Counted from the first letter of the stretch, positions 32,856-41,167 are shown. The stretch: DNA of 64,000 bases from Actinomadura barringtoniae (GCF_017573505.1 NZ_JAGEOJ010000016.1:268943-332942); one strand, 5' to 3'. A program made the numbers and translations. The notes: generated from the sequence alone by a model not told the origin.

Positions 32856-33185
32856 ATGAGGTTCCGAGGCCGCGCCAAGGCCGGCACACGGGACGGCGCC
32901 GGCGGCGCCGCGAGCGGCGCCGTGCCCGAGCCCGCAGCCAGTCCCGCGGGGCCGCCCCCGGTCCTGGTCATCGACGCGCTGGGCCGCAAGTGCCCGATCC
33001 CGATCATCATGCTGGCCGAGCGGCTCCGCGAGGTCCCGGTCGGCGAGGTCATCGCCGTGCTGGCCGACGACGTGGCCGCCCGCACCGACGTGCCCGCCTG
33101 GTGCCGGATGAAGTCGCAGGACTTCGTCCGCGAGGAGACCCTCCCCCACGGCGGCTGGGGCTTCCACATCAGACGCTGTTATTAA
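32856..33185 (+). CDS. TusA-family sulfurtransferase with Ala/Gly/Pro-rich N-terminal extension
   Basis: 109 residues. The core (about 35-109) is TusA: DALGRKCPIPIIMLAERL with persulfide Cys46 in the CPxP motif, VGEVIAVLADDVAARTDVPAW and a conserved end WGFHIRR. The first 34 residues are a low-complexity extension not found in most members, so an internal start is possible. It follows the cysteine desulfurase on the same strand and should receive sulfur from its Cys321. The stop lies about five bases before repeat copy B. Confidence 0.88.
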   Translation: MRFRGRAKAGTRDGAGGAASGAVPEPAASPAGPPPVLVIDALGRKCPIPIIMLAERLREVPVGEVIAVLADDVAARTDVPAWCRMKSQDFVREETLPHGGWGFHIRRCY

Positions 33186-33189
33186 AAGC

Positions 33190-33326
33190 TTTCACGGCCT
33201 TCGGCCCCGAGCCTGGCGGCTCGGGGCCGAAACCGTAAAAGCGGCGAGCGCGACACGGCTTCGCCGTCTTCGCGGGGAGCCTCGCCTACGGCGTCGGTTC
33301 CCCGCTCAGGTAGCGCGCTCGCGTGC
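33190..33326 (+). repeat. Structured intergenic repeat element, copy B
   Basis: Hairpin 1 is TTCGGCCCCGAG pairing with CTCGGGGCCGAA around CCTGGCGG, extended by ACGG/CCGT. The middle hairpin is ACGGC-TTC-GCCGT, differing from the other copies (ATCGC/GCGAT) at two positions on each side so that pairing is kept. The third stem is GGGGAGCC with GGTTCCCC. It sits between the convergent stops of the TusA-like gene and adoK-like kinase. Confidence 0.87.
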
Positions 33327-33350
33327 GGGCTGAGCCCGCTGCGTGCTCGG

Positions 33351-34343
33351 TCAGGAGGCGCAGGCCAGATGCGGCTGGACCTCGGCGGCCGCGTCGGCGC
33401 CGTAGGTGGCCGACAGGCGGCTCAGGAAGCCGGTGTTGGTGAGGGTGTACTCCTGCGGGCCCGCCACCTCCAGAACGTGGGCGGCGATCGTGTTGCCGAC
33501 CTGGGCGGCGCGCTCCAGCGGCAGCCCCCAGGCGATGGCGGACAGGAAGCCGGAGCGGAACGCGTCGCCGCCGCCGGTCGGGTCCACGACCTTGTCGACC
33601 TTGACGCCGGGGACGTGCAGCCCCTCCTCGCCCTTGCGGTCGATCACGACGCCCTTGGCGCCCAGGGTGGTGATCCGCACCTGAACCCGGTCCAGGATCT
33701 CGGCGTCGGTCCAGCCGGACTTCTCCTCGGCCAGCGCCTTCTCGTACTCGTTGGTGAACAGGTACGCGGCGCCGTCGATCAGCCGCCGGACGTCGTCGCC
33801 GTCCTCGGAGCCCATGCGCGCGAGCTGCTGCGAGGGGTCGGCCGCGAACGGGATCTTGCGGTAGCGGCACTCGTCGGTGTGCCGCAGCATCGCCTCGGGG
33901 TCGTTCGGGCTGATCAGGACCAGGTCCAGGCCGCCGACCCGATCGGCGACCGGCTGCAGCTCGATGCGGCGCGCCTCGCTCATCGCCCCCGCGTAGAAGG
34001 TGGCGATCTGGTTCTGGTCCTCGTCGGTGGTGCACAGGAACCGCGCGGTGTGGCGCAGCTCGGACACGTGCACCGACGCGGTGTCCACGCCGTGGCGCTC
34101 CAGCCAGGACCGGTAGTCGGCGAAGTCGGCGCCGACCGCGCCGACCAGGATGGACGCCTTGCCCAGGCTGCCCATGCCGAAGCAGATGTTGCCGGCGACG
34201 CCGCCGGGCCTGATATCCAGCTCGTCCACCAGGAACGACAGCGAGACCCGGTCGAGCTGGTCGGGAATCAGCTGGTCGGTGAAGCGGCCGGGGAAGGTCA
34301 TCAGGTTGTCGGTCGCGATGGAGCCGGTTACGGCGATGCGCAC
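33351..34343 (-). CDS. adoK: PfkB-family carbohydrate kinase, adenosine kinase-like
   Basis: 330 residues from a GTG (VRIAVTGSIATDNLM). PfkB/ribokinase signatures are present: VAGNICFGMGSLG near the start, DPTGGGDAFRSGFLSA with the catalytic Asp at the C-terminal side, and LGAKGVVIDRKG. M. tuberculosis Rv2202c, in the same neighbourhood, was shown to be an adenosine kinase; this close homologue probably phosphorylates adenosine or another nucleoside, though the family is hard to assign by sequence. The upstream frame is open without a stop as far as the IscA-like gene's TAA at 34626-34628. Confidence 0.82.
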   Translation of the reverse strand: MRIAVTGSIATDNLMTFPGRFTDQLIPDQLDRVSLSFLVDELDIRPGGVAGNICFGMGSLGKASILVGAVGADFADYRSWLERHGVDTASVHVSELRHTARFLCTTDEDQNQIATFYAGAMSEARRIELQPVADRVGGLDLVLISPNDPEAMLRHTDECRYRKIPFAADPSQQLARMGSEDGDDVRRLIDGAAYLFTNEYEKALAEEKSGWTDAEILDRVQVRITTLGAKGVVIDRKGEEGLHVPGVKVDKVVDPTGGGDAFRSGFLSAIAWGLPLERAAQVGNTIAAHVLEVAGPQEYTLTNTGFLSRLSATYGADAAAEVQPHLACAS

Positions 34344-34543
34344 GGGAGTCGCTCTCCTCGTCGGTGGCGTCCGGCTGTGTGCCGGCTGTTCGTCACCCCA
34401 AGCAGGTGAGGGGGCAAGCCTACTTGCCATCGCTGGAGCGGCGAACGAGGGCCGCACAAGTCGAACGGCCCGGAGAGAATCTTCCGGGCCGTCCGAATCG
34501 CCGATCGGGCGGCGGGGATGGGAGCTCCCCGCCGCCGCGAACC

Positions 34544-34633
34544 GTGCCGCTTGGTTGCGTGCCGCTTGGTTGCGTGCCGCTTGGTTGCGTGCCGTTTGGT
34601 TGCGTGCCGCTTGGTTGCGTGCCGCTTAGTTGA
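34544..34633 (-). repeat. Six tandem 15-bp units ending in the iscA-like stop codon
   Basis: GTGCCGCTTGGTTGC (plus strand) is repeated with an exact 15-base period at 34544, 34559, 34574, 34589, 34604 and 34619. The last unit reads CTTAGTTGA and holds the stop; in the other five a single base change turns TAA into CAA on the coding strand. The unit copies the 3' end of the gene. Confidence 0.95.
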
Positions 34634-35003
34634 ACGAGTCGCCGCAGGCGCAGGAGCCCGACGCGTTCGGGTTGTCGATCGTGAAGCCCTGCTTCTCGAT
34701 CGTGTCCACGAAGTCGATCGTGGCGCCGGTCAGGTACGGGGCGCTCATCCGGTCCACGCGGACGCTGAGCCCGTCGAAGTCCTGGACCTGGTCCCCGTCC
34801 ATCTCGCGCTCGTCGAAGAAGAGCTGGTAGATCAGGCCCGAACAGCCGCCCGGCTGCACGGCGACACGCAGCGCAAGGTCATCGCGGCCCTCCTGCTCGA
34901 GCAGGCCCTTGGCCTTCTCGGCGGCGGCATCGGTGATGACGATGCCCTGCTGCGTGGTCTCCTGCGTGGTCTCCTGCGTGCTCGTCTCGCCTGAAACCGT
35001 CAT
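34626..35003 (-). CDS. A-type iron-sulfur carrier (IscA/ErpA family)
   Basis: 125 residues. The three conserved Cys are Cys54 (QPGGCSGLIYQL), Cys118 and Cys120 (GSCACGDSF), which hold a [2Fe-2S] or [4Fe-4S] cluster for delivery to apoproteins. A Thr/Gln/Glu repeat (ETTQETTQ) extends the N terminus. It matches M. tuberculosis Rv2204c in position beside the adenosine kinase. The next gene on the other strand, nadA, needs a [4Fe-4S] cluster, as do LipA and the ferredoxin in this window. Confidence 0.93.
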   Translation of the reverse strand: MTVSGETSTQETTQETTQQGIVITDAAAEKAKGLLEQEGRDDLALRVAVQPGGCSGLIYQLFFDEREMDGDQVQDFDGLSVRVDRMSAPYLTGATIDFVDTIEKQGFTIDNPNASGSCACGDSFN

Positions 35004-35281
35004 GTGTTCAGCTCCTGGGTCTCGCTGCGCCGCTGGCGCGGCGGTTTCGTCGCATGTCCGTGCCGTTCAGTGAGACGTCACGCGCCTCGTTCTCAGGACA
35101 ACGTACCTCGCACGGTCCTCATTCCGCTTATTCCCAGTCTTTCACTGAGCCCGGGCTCTGAACCCCTCAAGAGTGCGGTCTGCGTCACAGCGAGGGGTCG
35201 CCGGGGTGAACATCCCGATATGTGTGCGAGTATTAGTCGTCAAAGCGACGATAAGTCCCCGTCGCACGAGGGGAGACTCCC
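35004..35281. promoter_or_regulatory. Divergent region between iscA-like gene and nadA
   Basis: 278 bp that must hold both promoters. GTGCGAGTATTAG and a short palindromic stretch CGTCAAAGCGACG lie at about 35223-35249, upstream of nadA. No riboswitch is recognised. An operator function for the palindrome is a guess. Confidence 0.4.
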
Positions 35282-36448
35282 GTGACCACGCCCGTGACCA
35301 CCCCGTTGCGTGATCTTCCGCTGCTGTTCCTGGGCTCCGGGGCCGACCCGGCCAGCGAGCGCGGCGTCGACTGTCCCGGCGATCTTCCGCCGGCCTCGGA
35401 CCCCGAACTCGTGGAACGGGCCAAGGCCGCCAAGGCCGCGCTCGGCGACCAGGTGTTCGTGCTCGGCCACCACTACCAGCGCGACGAGGTGATCCAGTTC
35501 GCCGACGTGACCGGCGACTCGTTCAAGCTGGCCCAGCAGGCCGCCGCCCGCCCGGACGCCCCCTACATCGTGTTCTGCGGCGTCCACTTCATGGCCGAGT
35601 CGGCCGACATCCTGACCGCCGGCCACCAGCGGGTCGTGCTTCCGGACCTGGCGGCGGGCTGCTCGATGGCCGACATGGCGACCTTCGACCAGGTCGAGGA
35701 GTGCTGGGAGGTCCTGGAGGACGCCGGGATCGCCGACGATGTGGTGCCCGTCACGTACATGAACTCCTCGGCCGACATCAAGGCGTTCGTCGGCCGCCAC
35801 GACGGGGTGGTCTGCACCTCGTCCAACGCCAAGCGGGCCCTGGACTGGGCCTACTCCAAGGGCTCCAAGGTGCTGTTCCTGCCCGACCAGCACCTCGGGC
35901 GCAACACGGCCGTGCTGGAGATGGGCCTCTCGCTGGACGACTGCGTCACCTACAGCCCGCACCGCCCCGACGGCGGCCTCACCCACCAGCGGCTGCGCGA
36001 CGCCAAGATGCTGCTCTGGAAGGGGCACTGCTCGGTGCACGGCCGCTTCAGCAAGGCGTCGGTGGACGACGTGCGGGCCCGCGTGCCCGGGGTGAACGTG
36101 CTGGTCCACCCCGAGTGCAAGCACGAGGTGGTGCTGGCGGCCGACCAGATCGGCTCGACCGAGTACATCATCAAGGCGCTGGAGTCGGCGCCGACCGGCT
36201 CGTCGTGGGCGGTCGGCACCGAGCTCAACCTCGTCAAGCGGCTGGCGAACGCGCACCCGGACAAGAACGTGATGTTCCTGGACAAGACCGTGTGCTTCTG
36301 CTCGACCATGAACCGCATCGACCTGCCGCACCTGGTCTGGTCCCTGGAGGCCCTGGCCCGCGGCGAGGTCGTGAACCAGATCCAGGTCGAGGAGGAGACG
36401 GCCCACTACGCCCGTAAGGCCCTCGACCAGATGCTGGCCCTGCCGTAA
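35282..36448 (+). CDS. nadA: Quinolinate synthase A
   Basis: 388 residues from a GTG following GGGGAGA. NadA condenses iminoaspartate with DHAP to quinolinate using a [4Fe-4S] cluster. Conserved segments: VLGHHYQRDEVIQFADVTGD (substrate loop), VFCGVHFMAE (first Cys), VHPECKHEVV (second Cys) and KTVCFCSTMNRI (third). The gene is isolated from nadB and nadC in this window. It converges on the SIMPL gene with only four bases between stops and no clear terminator. Confidence 0.96.
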   Translation: MTTPVTTPLRDLPLLFLGSGADPASERGVDCPGDLPPASDPELVERAKAAKAALGDQVFVLGHHYQRDEVIQFADVTGDSFKLAQQAAARPDAPYIVFCGVHFMAESADILTAGHQRVVLPDLAAGCSMADMATFDQVEECWEVLEDAGIADDVVPVTYMNSSADIKAFVGRHDGVVCTSSNAKRALDWAYSKGSKVLFLPDQHLGRNTAVLEMGLSLDDCVTYSPHRPDGGLTHQRLRDAKMLLWKGHCSVHGRFSKASVDDVRARVPGVNVLVHPECKHEVVLAADQIGSTEYIIKALESAPTGSSWAVGTELNLVKRLANAHPDKNVMFLDKTVCFCSTMNRIDLPHLVWSLEALARGEVVNQIQVEEETAHYARKALDQMLALP

Positions 36449-36452
36449 CCCT

Positions 36453-37169
36453 CTAGAGCAGTGCGTAGGTGACGCTGACCGAGACCCGGGCGACGCCCTC
36501 GCCCGGGCTCAGGTTGCCGTTCGCCTCGGCGATCGCGGCCTTCGGGATGAAGTGCATCGGGATCGGGTCGACCGTCGAGGCGCTCATGGTGATCACCCGG
36601 CCCAGCCTCCGGCCGATCATCTTGGCCCGCTGGACGGCCTTGGCCTTGGCGTCGGCGAACGCCAGCTTCTCGGCGGCGGCGAGCTCGGCGGACGAGTCGT
36701 CCTTGTCGAAGGTCACGCTGTCGAGCTCGACGTCGTCCCCGGCCGCCATGATCGCGTTCAGGGTGACGTGGGCGTTCGGCAGGTCCCGGACCGTCGCGAA
36801 GATCCGTTCGGTGCCCAGGTAGCCGGAGATCGCGCGCGGCTTGCCCGGCTGCTCGTCGGTGTACTCGGGCTGGACCGACAGCTCGTCGGTGCGGATGTCC
36901 TTGGCCGCCACGCCCGAGTCGGTGATCACCTTTACCAGCCGGGTCGCGGCCTTGGCGACCGCCTGGTAGGCGTCGCCGGCCTTGGCCTGGCGCACCTCGA
37001 CGCCGGAACGGACGTACATGATGTCGGGCTTCACCGGCACCCGGCCCTCGCCGGAGACCTCCAGCCGGTCCTCGGCGCCCGGCGTCGCGCGCGCCTGCGC
37101 GGACGCGGGCAGGGGCGCCGCGGTGAGCAGCAGGGCGGCCGCGGCCGCCGCCGTGAGTCGTCTGATCAT
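36453..37169 (-). CDS. Secreted SIMPL-domain (DUF541) protein
   Basis: 238 residues with a signal peptide (LTAAAAAALLLTAAPLPASA, cleavage near residue 26). The rest is one SIMPL domain: LEVSGEGRVPVKPDIMYVRS at the start, ISGYLGTERIFATVRDL in the middle and AKAVQRAKMIGRRLGRVITM near the end. Family members oligomerise in the periplasm or on the surface and are linked to oxidative stress or signalling; the precise role is unknown. It stands alone, convergent with nadA. Confidence 0.88.
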   Translation of the reverse strand: MIRRLTAAAAAALLLTAAPLPASAQARATPGAEDRLEVSGEGRVPVKPDIMYVRSGVEVRQAKAGDAYQAVAKAATRLVKVITDSGVAAKDIRTDELSVQPEYTDEQPGKPRAISGYLGTERIFATVRDLPNAHVTLNAIMAAGDDVELDSVTFDKDDSSAELAAAEKLAFADAKAKAVQRAKMIGRRLGRVITMSASTVDPIPMHFIPKAAIAEANGNLSPGEGVARVSVSVTYALL

Positions 37170-37249
37170 GGCGTCATTCGATCACCGGACACCGCCCTGA
37201 CCTGCGGGTTGCGGGCCAAGGCGCGGTCAGGAGCAGGCGAACGAATGCA

Positions 37250-37294
37250 AGATCACATGCCGCCGCGAGAACGCATGCGGCGCGAGATCACATG
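37250..37294 (-). repeat. Duplicated stop-region sequence after the MDMPI gene
   Basis: AGATCACATG occurs at 37250-37259 and 37285-37294; the second contains the TGA stop. The intervening 25 bases include a related imperfect unit (CGCCGCGAGAACGCATGCGG). Confidence 0.7.
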
Positions 37295-38100
37295 ATCGCG
37301 GTGTGCTCGGCCCAGCGGACCAGCAGGGCGTCGTCGCCGGAGATCGTCAGACGCGGGTCGTCCAGCTTCCGCCGCCCCCACATGAACAGGTAGAGGTCGG
37401 CGATCGGCGCGTGCACCGCCGCGTCGGCCGGTCCGCCGCCGTCACGACCCTCGCCGCCCTCGCCGCCCTTGCGGCCGCAGGAGAACCCCTCGGCGGTCAG
37501 CTCGAAGCTCCAGTGGGCGCCGGAGTCGGTGGCGGTGAACGCGACGATCTCGCCGTTCCCCGCCAGCTCGCCGATCTTGGGCGAGAACACCGCCGCGTGC
37601 CGCAGGTTGGCCAGCAGCTCGTCCACGCCGTCCTCGGCCGCGTCGGGGGCGATCTCGGGGTCCCGGCCGACGGCGAACTCGGCGTCGGCGCGGTGCACGG
37701 CCGTCTCGTACAGCATCCGCCGGGACCAGAACCGGGCGTGCTGGTCGGCGCCCCAGGCCCACATGGGCGCGTCCGGGTCGGTGGCGCGCAGGGCCGCGAT
37801 CACCTCGGCGCCGCCCTCGACGAACCACGGCAGCAGCTCGATCGGCTCCTTGGGGAACTTCACGCCGAGCTCCCTCAGCCCCATCCGGCGGGCGCTCAGC
37901 TCCCGTACGTTGCCGGCCGCCCAGCGGTGCACGCCGCCGAGGTGGCGGGTGAGGTCGGCGACCGACCAGTCGGGGCAGGTCGGCACGCGGGCGTCGGGGT
38001 CGGCGTCCGCGAGCACGTCGGCGAAGCGCCCGATCTCGGCCTCGGCGGCGTCGCAGTAGCGATCGTGGGTCCAGTGCTCTCCCGTCATGGCGCCCATCAT
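37288..38100 (-). CDS. Maleylpyruvate-isomerase-like mycothiol-dependent protein
   Basis: 270 residues (an ATG four codons in, giving MTGEHWTHDRYC, is equally likely). The MDMPI N-terminal four-helix bundle is clear: VPTCPDWSVADLTRHLGGVHRW gives the conserved Trp-Asp-Leu-His pattern, and FWSRRMLYETAVHRADAEF supplies the second metal-binding His/Glu. The C-terminal MDMPI_C domain follows. Such proteins are DinB-fold thiol transferases or isomerases using mycothiol; the substrate is not known. A Gly/Glu/Arg-rich loop (GRKGGEGGEGRDGGG) is inserted in the C-terminal domain. Confidence 0.85.
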   Translation of the reverse strand: MMGAMTGEHWTHDRYCDAAEAEIGRFADVLADADPDARVPTCPDWSVADLTRHLGGVHRWAAGNVRELSARRMGLRELGVKFPKEPIELLPWFVEGGAEVIAALRATDPDAPMWAWGADQHARFWSRRMLYETAVHRADAEFAVGRDPEIAPDAAEDGVDELLANLRHAAVFSPKIGELAGNGEIVAFTATDSGAHWSFELTAEGFSCGRKGGEGGEGRDGGGPADAAVHAPIADLYLFMWGRRKLDDPRLTISGDDALLVRWAEHTAIM

Positions 38101-38103
38101 CGC

Positions 38104-38688
38104 CTAGAGGCCCGGCGCGTCCCAGAGCGGGAACCACCTGGCGCGGTCTGGTTCGAGCTGCAACTCCCCCACCAGCGCTTCCTCGGCCCGCGCTTCGAGA
38201 TCCTCGTTGCGGCGGCGCCTCGTGCGCTTCGGGGAGAACGGATAGAACGTCCCCCTCAGGTGGGCGTAGACGAGCGCGAGACGGTAGGGCCCCGAGCCCC
38301 GGAAGCCCATGTAGGAGCAGACCAGGTAGGACCCGAAACCGCCCTCCTCCAGGGTGGAGTTGACCACGTGCAGGTCGATGACCAGCTTGTCCAGGTCGTC
38401 GGGCTCGCGGCGAACGACGACCCATCCGAAGCCATAGGCGTCGTACTCGAGCGTGGCGACGGCGCCCGGCCGTCCGAGGCCGAGCAGCCGCTCCAGCTCG
38501 CGCTGCGTACGGGCGAACGCGCCGAACGCACCGCCCTCGACGCCGCGGAAGCACACGGCCCCCACGCCGGTCGGGGTCAGGCCGGTGGCGGCCTCCAGGG
38601 GCAGCGCCGCCGGTGCGAGGCCGAACAGCCGGTTGAGGTCGGGCTTGGCGGGCTCGCGGCGGCCGAGCAGGACCGTACGGAATCCCAT
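38104..38688 (-). CDS. PspA-associated protein PspAB, second copy
   Basis: 194 residues from the ATG at 38688. It is a clear paralogue of the protein at 39676-40245: both open with 'MGF...LLGR..P.KPDL.RLFGL', share GFGSYLVCSYMGFRGSGPYR against GFGPHLLCSLVGFKGPEGQR, RGTFYPF, and the final RWFPLWDAPGL. The family is the PspAB component associated with actinobacterial PspA loci; its function is unknown. This copy starts two bases after the stop of an HtpX-like protease, repeating the arrangement of the first pair. An Arg-rich insert (KRTRRRRNED) is specific to this copy. Confidence 0.85.
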   Translation of the reverse strand: MGFRTVLLGRREPAKPDLNRLFGLAPAALPLEAATGLTPTGVGAVCFRGVEGGAFGAFARTQRELERLLGLGRPGAVATLEYDAYGFGWVVVRREPDDLDKLVIDLHVVNSTLEEGGFGSYLVCSYMGFRGSGPYRLALVYAHLRGTFYPFSPKRTRRRRNEDLEARAEEALVGELQLEPDRARWFPLWDAPGL

Positions 38689-38690
38689 GA

Positions 38691-39575
38691 TCAGCCCTTT
38701 CCGGAGGCGAGGCGCTGCCCGACCATGTCGAGCTGCTTCTGCCGCCGTTCCAGCACGGGATGGGTGGACAGCAGGGCCAGCAGGTCCAGGCGTCCGACCC
38801 GCATGGGCAGCATCGCCAGGGCGGTCACCGGCCTGAGCTGCCGGACCTCGCCGAGCTTGGCGCCCTCGATCGCCTCGGTGAGCTTGGCCAGGGCCGAGGA
38901 GAGCGCGCCCGGGCGGCCGGTGAACAACGAGCCCGTACGGTCGGCGCACAGCTCACGGTGCCGGGACAGCGCGAGCCCGAGCAGCAGGCCGAACGGGTAC
39001 ACCACGACCGAGATCAGCATCAGGGGCAGCAGGACCGGCGCGAGCAGCACGAGGAGGAAGCCCCCGCCCGCCGCCAGCCGCGCACCGAAACCGAGGATCA
39101 GTCCGGCGAGCATGACGGGAAACAGGGCGATCATGGCGACCGTCGAGTCGCGGTGCGCGAGGTGGCCGAGCTCGTGGCCGACCACGGTCTCCAGTTCGTG
39201 CACGTCCAGGCGGCGCATCAGGCCGCGGGTGACGCAGACCGCGCCCGCGCCGCGGCAGCCCGCCGCGAAGGCGTTCGGGACGTCGCTCTCCGACACCGCC
39301 ACGCGCGGCTTGGGCAGACCCGCCGACAGGCACAGCCGGTCGATGAGGACGTGCAGGTCCAGCTCCTGGTCAACGGTGACCTCGCGCCCGCCCACGGCCC
39401 GCAGCGCCAGGCCGTCGACGAAGAAGTACTGGGCGGCCAGCGCGGCGGCGACGCAGCCGGCCGCGACCAATCCCCAGAGCGTGGAGATCATGAAGAACGG
39501 GACCAGTAGCGCGCCGTAGGCGACGCCGAGCAGCGCCATGGTCAGCAGCATGCGTGAGGTCAGACCGGATTCCAA
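38691..39575 (-). CDS. HtpX-type M48 membrane metalloprotease, second copy
   Basis: 294 residues from a TTG at 39575, six bases after AGGGGG; the protein then opens LESGLTSRMLLTM, aligning with RGLTSRMLVTM of the first copy, which supports this start. The zinc site is HELGHLAHRD with the third ligand in SRHRELCADR; SDVPNAFAAG is the conserved substrate-cleft motif. Four membrane helices are visible. HtpX proteases degrade misfolded membrane proteins. With the adjacent PspAB-like gene it forms a duplicated htpX-pspAB pair. Its ribosome site lies in one arm of a hairpin (39583-39612). Confidence 0.88.
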   Translation of the reverse strand: MESGLTSRMLLTMALLGVAYGALLVPFFMISTLWGLVAAGCVAAALAAQYFFVDGLALRAVGGREVTVDQELDLHVLIDRLCLSAGLPKPRVAVSESDVPNAFAAGCRGAGAVCVTRGLMRRLDVHELETVVGHELGHLAHRDSTVAMIALFPVMLAGLILGFGARLAAGGGFLLVLLAPVLLPLMLISVVVYPFGLLLGLALSRHRELCADRTGSLFTGRPGALSSALAKLTEAIEGAKLGEVRQLRPVTALAMLPMRVGRLDLLALLSTHPVLERRQKQLDMVGQRLASGKG

Positions 39576-39582
39576 CGCGAAC

Positions 39583-39612
39583 CCCCTGCCGTCGAGGCCC
39601 CGGCGGCAGGGG
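39583..39612 (-). terminator. Hairpin covering the ribosome site of the second htpX
   Basis: CCCCTGCCG (39583-39591) and CGGCAGGGG (39604-39612) form a perfect 9-bp stem. On the minus strand it lies 64 bases past the PspAB stop and its distal arm includes the AGGGGG of the TTG-initiated htpX copy. It may terminate the first Psp operon or attenuate translation of the second. Confidence 0.6.
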
Positions 39613-39675
39613 CCATGGACGAAAGGTAAGACGCGTGACTCCGGAATTCGGTGCCTTAAGACGCAGAAAGGGGAA

Positions 39676-40245
39676 TTAAAGCCCCGGTGCACCCCAAACG
39701 GGGAACCAGCGGCCCAGGTCCTCTTCGAACGGCAGATCCGCGCCGACCGCGCCGCGCGCCTGGATCTCCAGCGCGTTGTCGCGCTTGTCTCCGGGCTGGG
39801 GGGCGAACGGATAGAACGTGCCGCGCTTGTAGAGGTAGACCAGCGCCAGCCGCTGCCCTTCAGGCCCCTTGAAGCCGACCAGCGAGCACAGCAGGTGCGG
39901 GCCGAAGCCGTTGGCCTCCAGCGTCGCGTTCACCGCGTGCAGGTCGGTCACCAGGCCGACGACGTCGGACGGGTCCTTCTTGACCAGCAGCCAGGTGTAG
40001 CCGTAGGAGTCGGTGCTGAGCTCGACGTCGGGGCCGTCGTCGGAGTCCAGGAGCTCCTGGACGTCCTTCTGGATCTGGGCGAACGCCCCGCCCTCGGCGG
40101 CCCGGAAGCACACCGAGCCGAGGCCGGTCGGGGTGAACCCCGCCCCGGCCTCCAGCGTCAGCGCCGCCGTGGACAGCCCGAACAGCCGGTCCAGATCGGG
40201 CTTGACCGGCTTCGACCGGCCCAGCAGGGTGTCGAGGAACCCCAC
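39676..40245 (-). CDS. PspA-associated protein PspAB
   Basis: 189 residues (MGFLDTLLGRSKPVKPDLDR). Motifs shared with the paralogue at 38104 include TPTGLGSVCFRAAEGGAFAQ, LLVKKDPSDVVGLVTDLHAV and RGTFYPFAPQ. It starts one base after the htpX stop. Genes of this family occur with pspA, PspAA and htpX in actinomycetes and are thought to work in the envelope stress response, but the mechanism is unknown. It has no membrane segment or catalytic motif that I can identify. Confidence 0.87.
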   Translation of the reverse strand: MGFLDTLLGRSKPVKPDLDRLFGLSTAALTLEAGAGFTPTGLGSVCFRAAEGGAFAQIQKDVQELLDSDDGPDVELSTDSYGYTWLLVKKDPSDVVGLVTDLHAVNATLEANGFGPHLLCSLVGFKGPEGQRLALVYLYKRGTFYPFAPQPGDKRDNALEIQARGAVGADLPFEEDLGRWFPVWGAPGL

Positions 40246-40246
40246 C

Positions 40247-41167
40247 TCACACTCCCCTGCTCAGTTGGTCGGAGATCTTCTGCAGCTGCGCGAGCCGCTT
40301 GTCCAGCGGCGGGTGCGTGGAGAACAGGTTGGAGATGCTGAAGCCCTTGCCGAACGCCGGGGTGAAGAAGAAGGCGTTGAACGGCTGGGCCGCCCGCAGG
40401 TCGTTGGTCGGAATGCGGGCGATCTCCCCTGTGACCTTGGTGAGCGCGCTGGCCAGCGCCGAGGGGCGCCCGGTCAGCAGCGCCGCGGCCCGGTCGGCCG
40501 ACAGCTCGCGGTAGCGCGACAACGCCCTGGTCAGCATGAAGCTGATCGCGTACGCGACGGCGCTCACGGCGACGACCGCCAGCAGGATCATGCCGGTGTT
40601 CTGGTCGTTGTCACGGCGGTTGAAGCCGCCCCACAGGCCCCACTCCAGGCCGAAGCGGGTGATCAGGCCGGCGCAGACGCCGAGGAACGAGGCGATCGTC
40701 ATGACCGCCACGTCCCGGTGCGCCACGTGCGCCATCTCGTGCGCGAGCACGCCCTCCAGTTCCACCGGGTCGAGCCGGCGCAGCAGCCCGGTGGTGACGC
40801 AGACCACGGCCTTCTTCTGGTTGCGGCCGGTGGCGAAGGCGTTCGGCACGTCGGTGTCGGCGATCGCGACCTTGGGCTTCGGCGCGTCCGACATCGCGCA
40901 GATGCGGTCGATGACCCCGTGCAGTTCCGGTGCTTCCTCCGCGGTGACGGTGCGCCCGTGCATCGCGAACAGCGTGAGCTTGTCGGAGAAGAAGTACTGG
41001 GCCAGCAGGAACAGGGACGCGATGACCAGCGCGATCACGCCCCACTTGGGCACGATCACGAAGAACGCGCCCACGAAGACGACGTACACCAGCCCCAGCA
41101 GGAACATCGTCACGAGCATGCGCGACGTGAGTCCCCGGTCCGATGCGTAACGCGTCCGCGTCGCCAT
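40247..41167 (-). CDS. htpX: Zinc metalloprotease HtpX
   Basis: 306 residues. Two N-terminal membrane helices (MLVTMFLLGLVYVVFVGAFF and VIALVIASLFLLAQYFF) are followed by the M48 catalytic site HEMAHVAHRD, a second helical pair, and the third zinc ligand in SRYRELSADRAA. TDVPNAFATG and LFSTHPPLDKRLAQL are HtpX hallmarks. It removes damaged membrane proteins. It lies between PspAA/PspA upstream and PspAB downstream, so it belongs to the Psp membrane-stress response. Confidence 0.94.
   Translation of the reverse strand: MATRTRYASDRGLTSRMLVTMFLLGLVYVVFVGAFFVIVPKWGVIALVIASLFLLAQYFFSDKLTLFAMHGRTVTAEEAPELHGVIDRICAMSDAPKPKVAIADTDVPNAFATGRNQKKAVVCVTTGLLRRLDPVELEGVLAHEMAHVAHRDVAVMTIASFLGVCAGLITRFGLEWGLWGGFNRRDNDQNTGMILLAVVAVSAVAYAISFMLTRALSRYRELSADRAAALLTGRPSALASALTKVTGEIARIPTNDLRAAQPFNAFFFTPAFGKGFSISNLFSTHPPLDKRLAQLQKISDQLSRGV

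Noticed and set aside
34544..34633. CRISPR-like array
   Set aside because: The 15-base units are contiguous with no spacers and contain a gene's stop codon; no cas genes are present.
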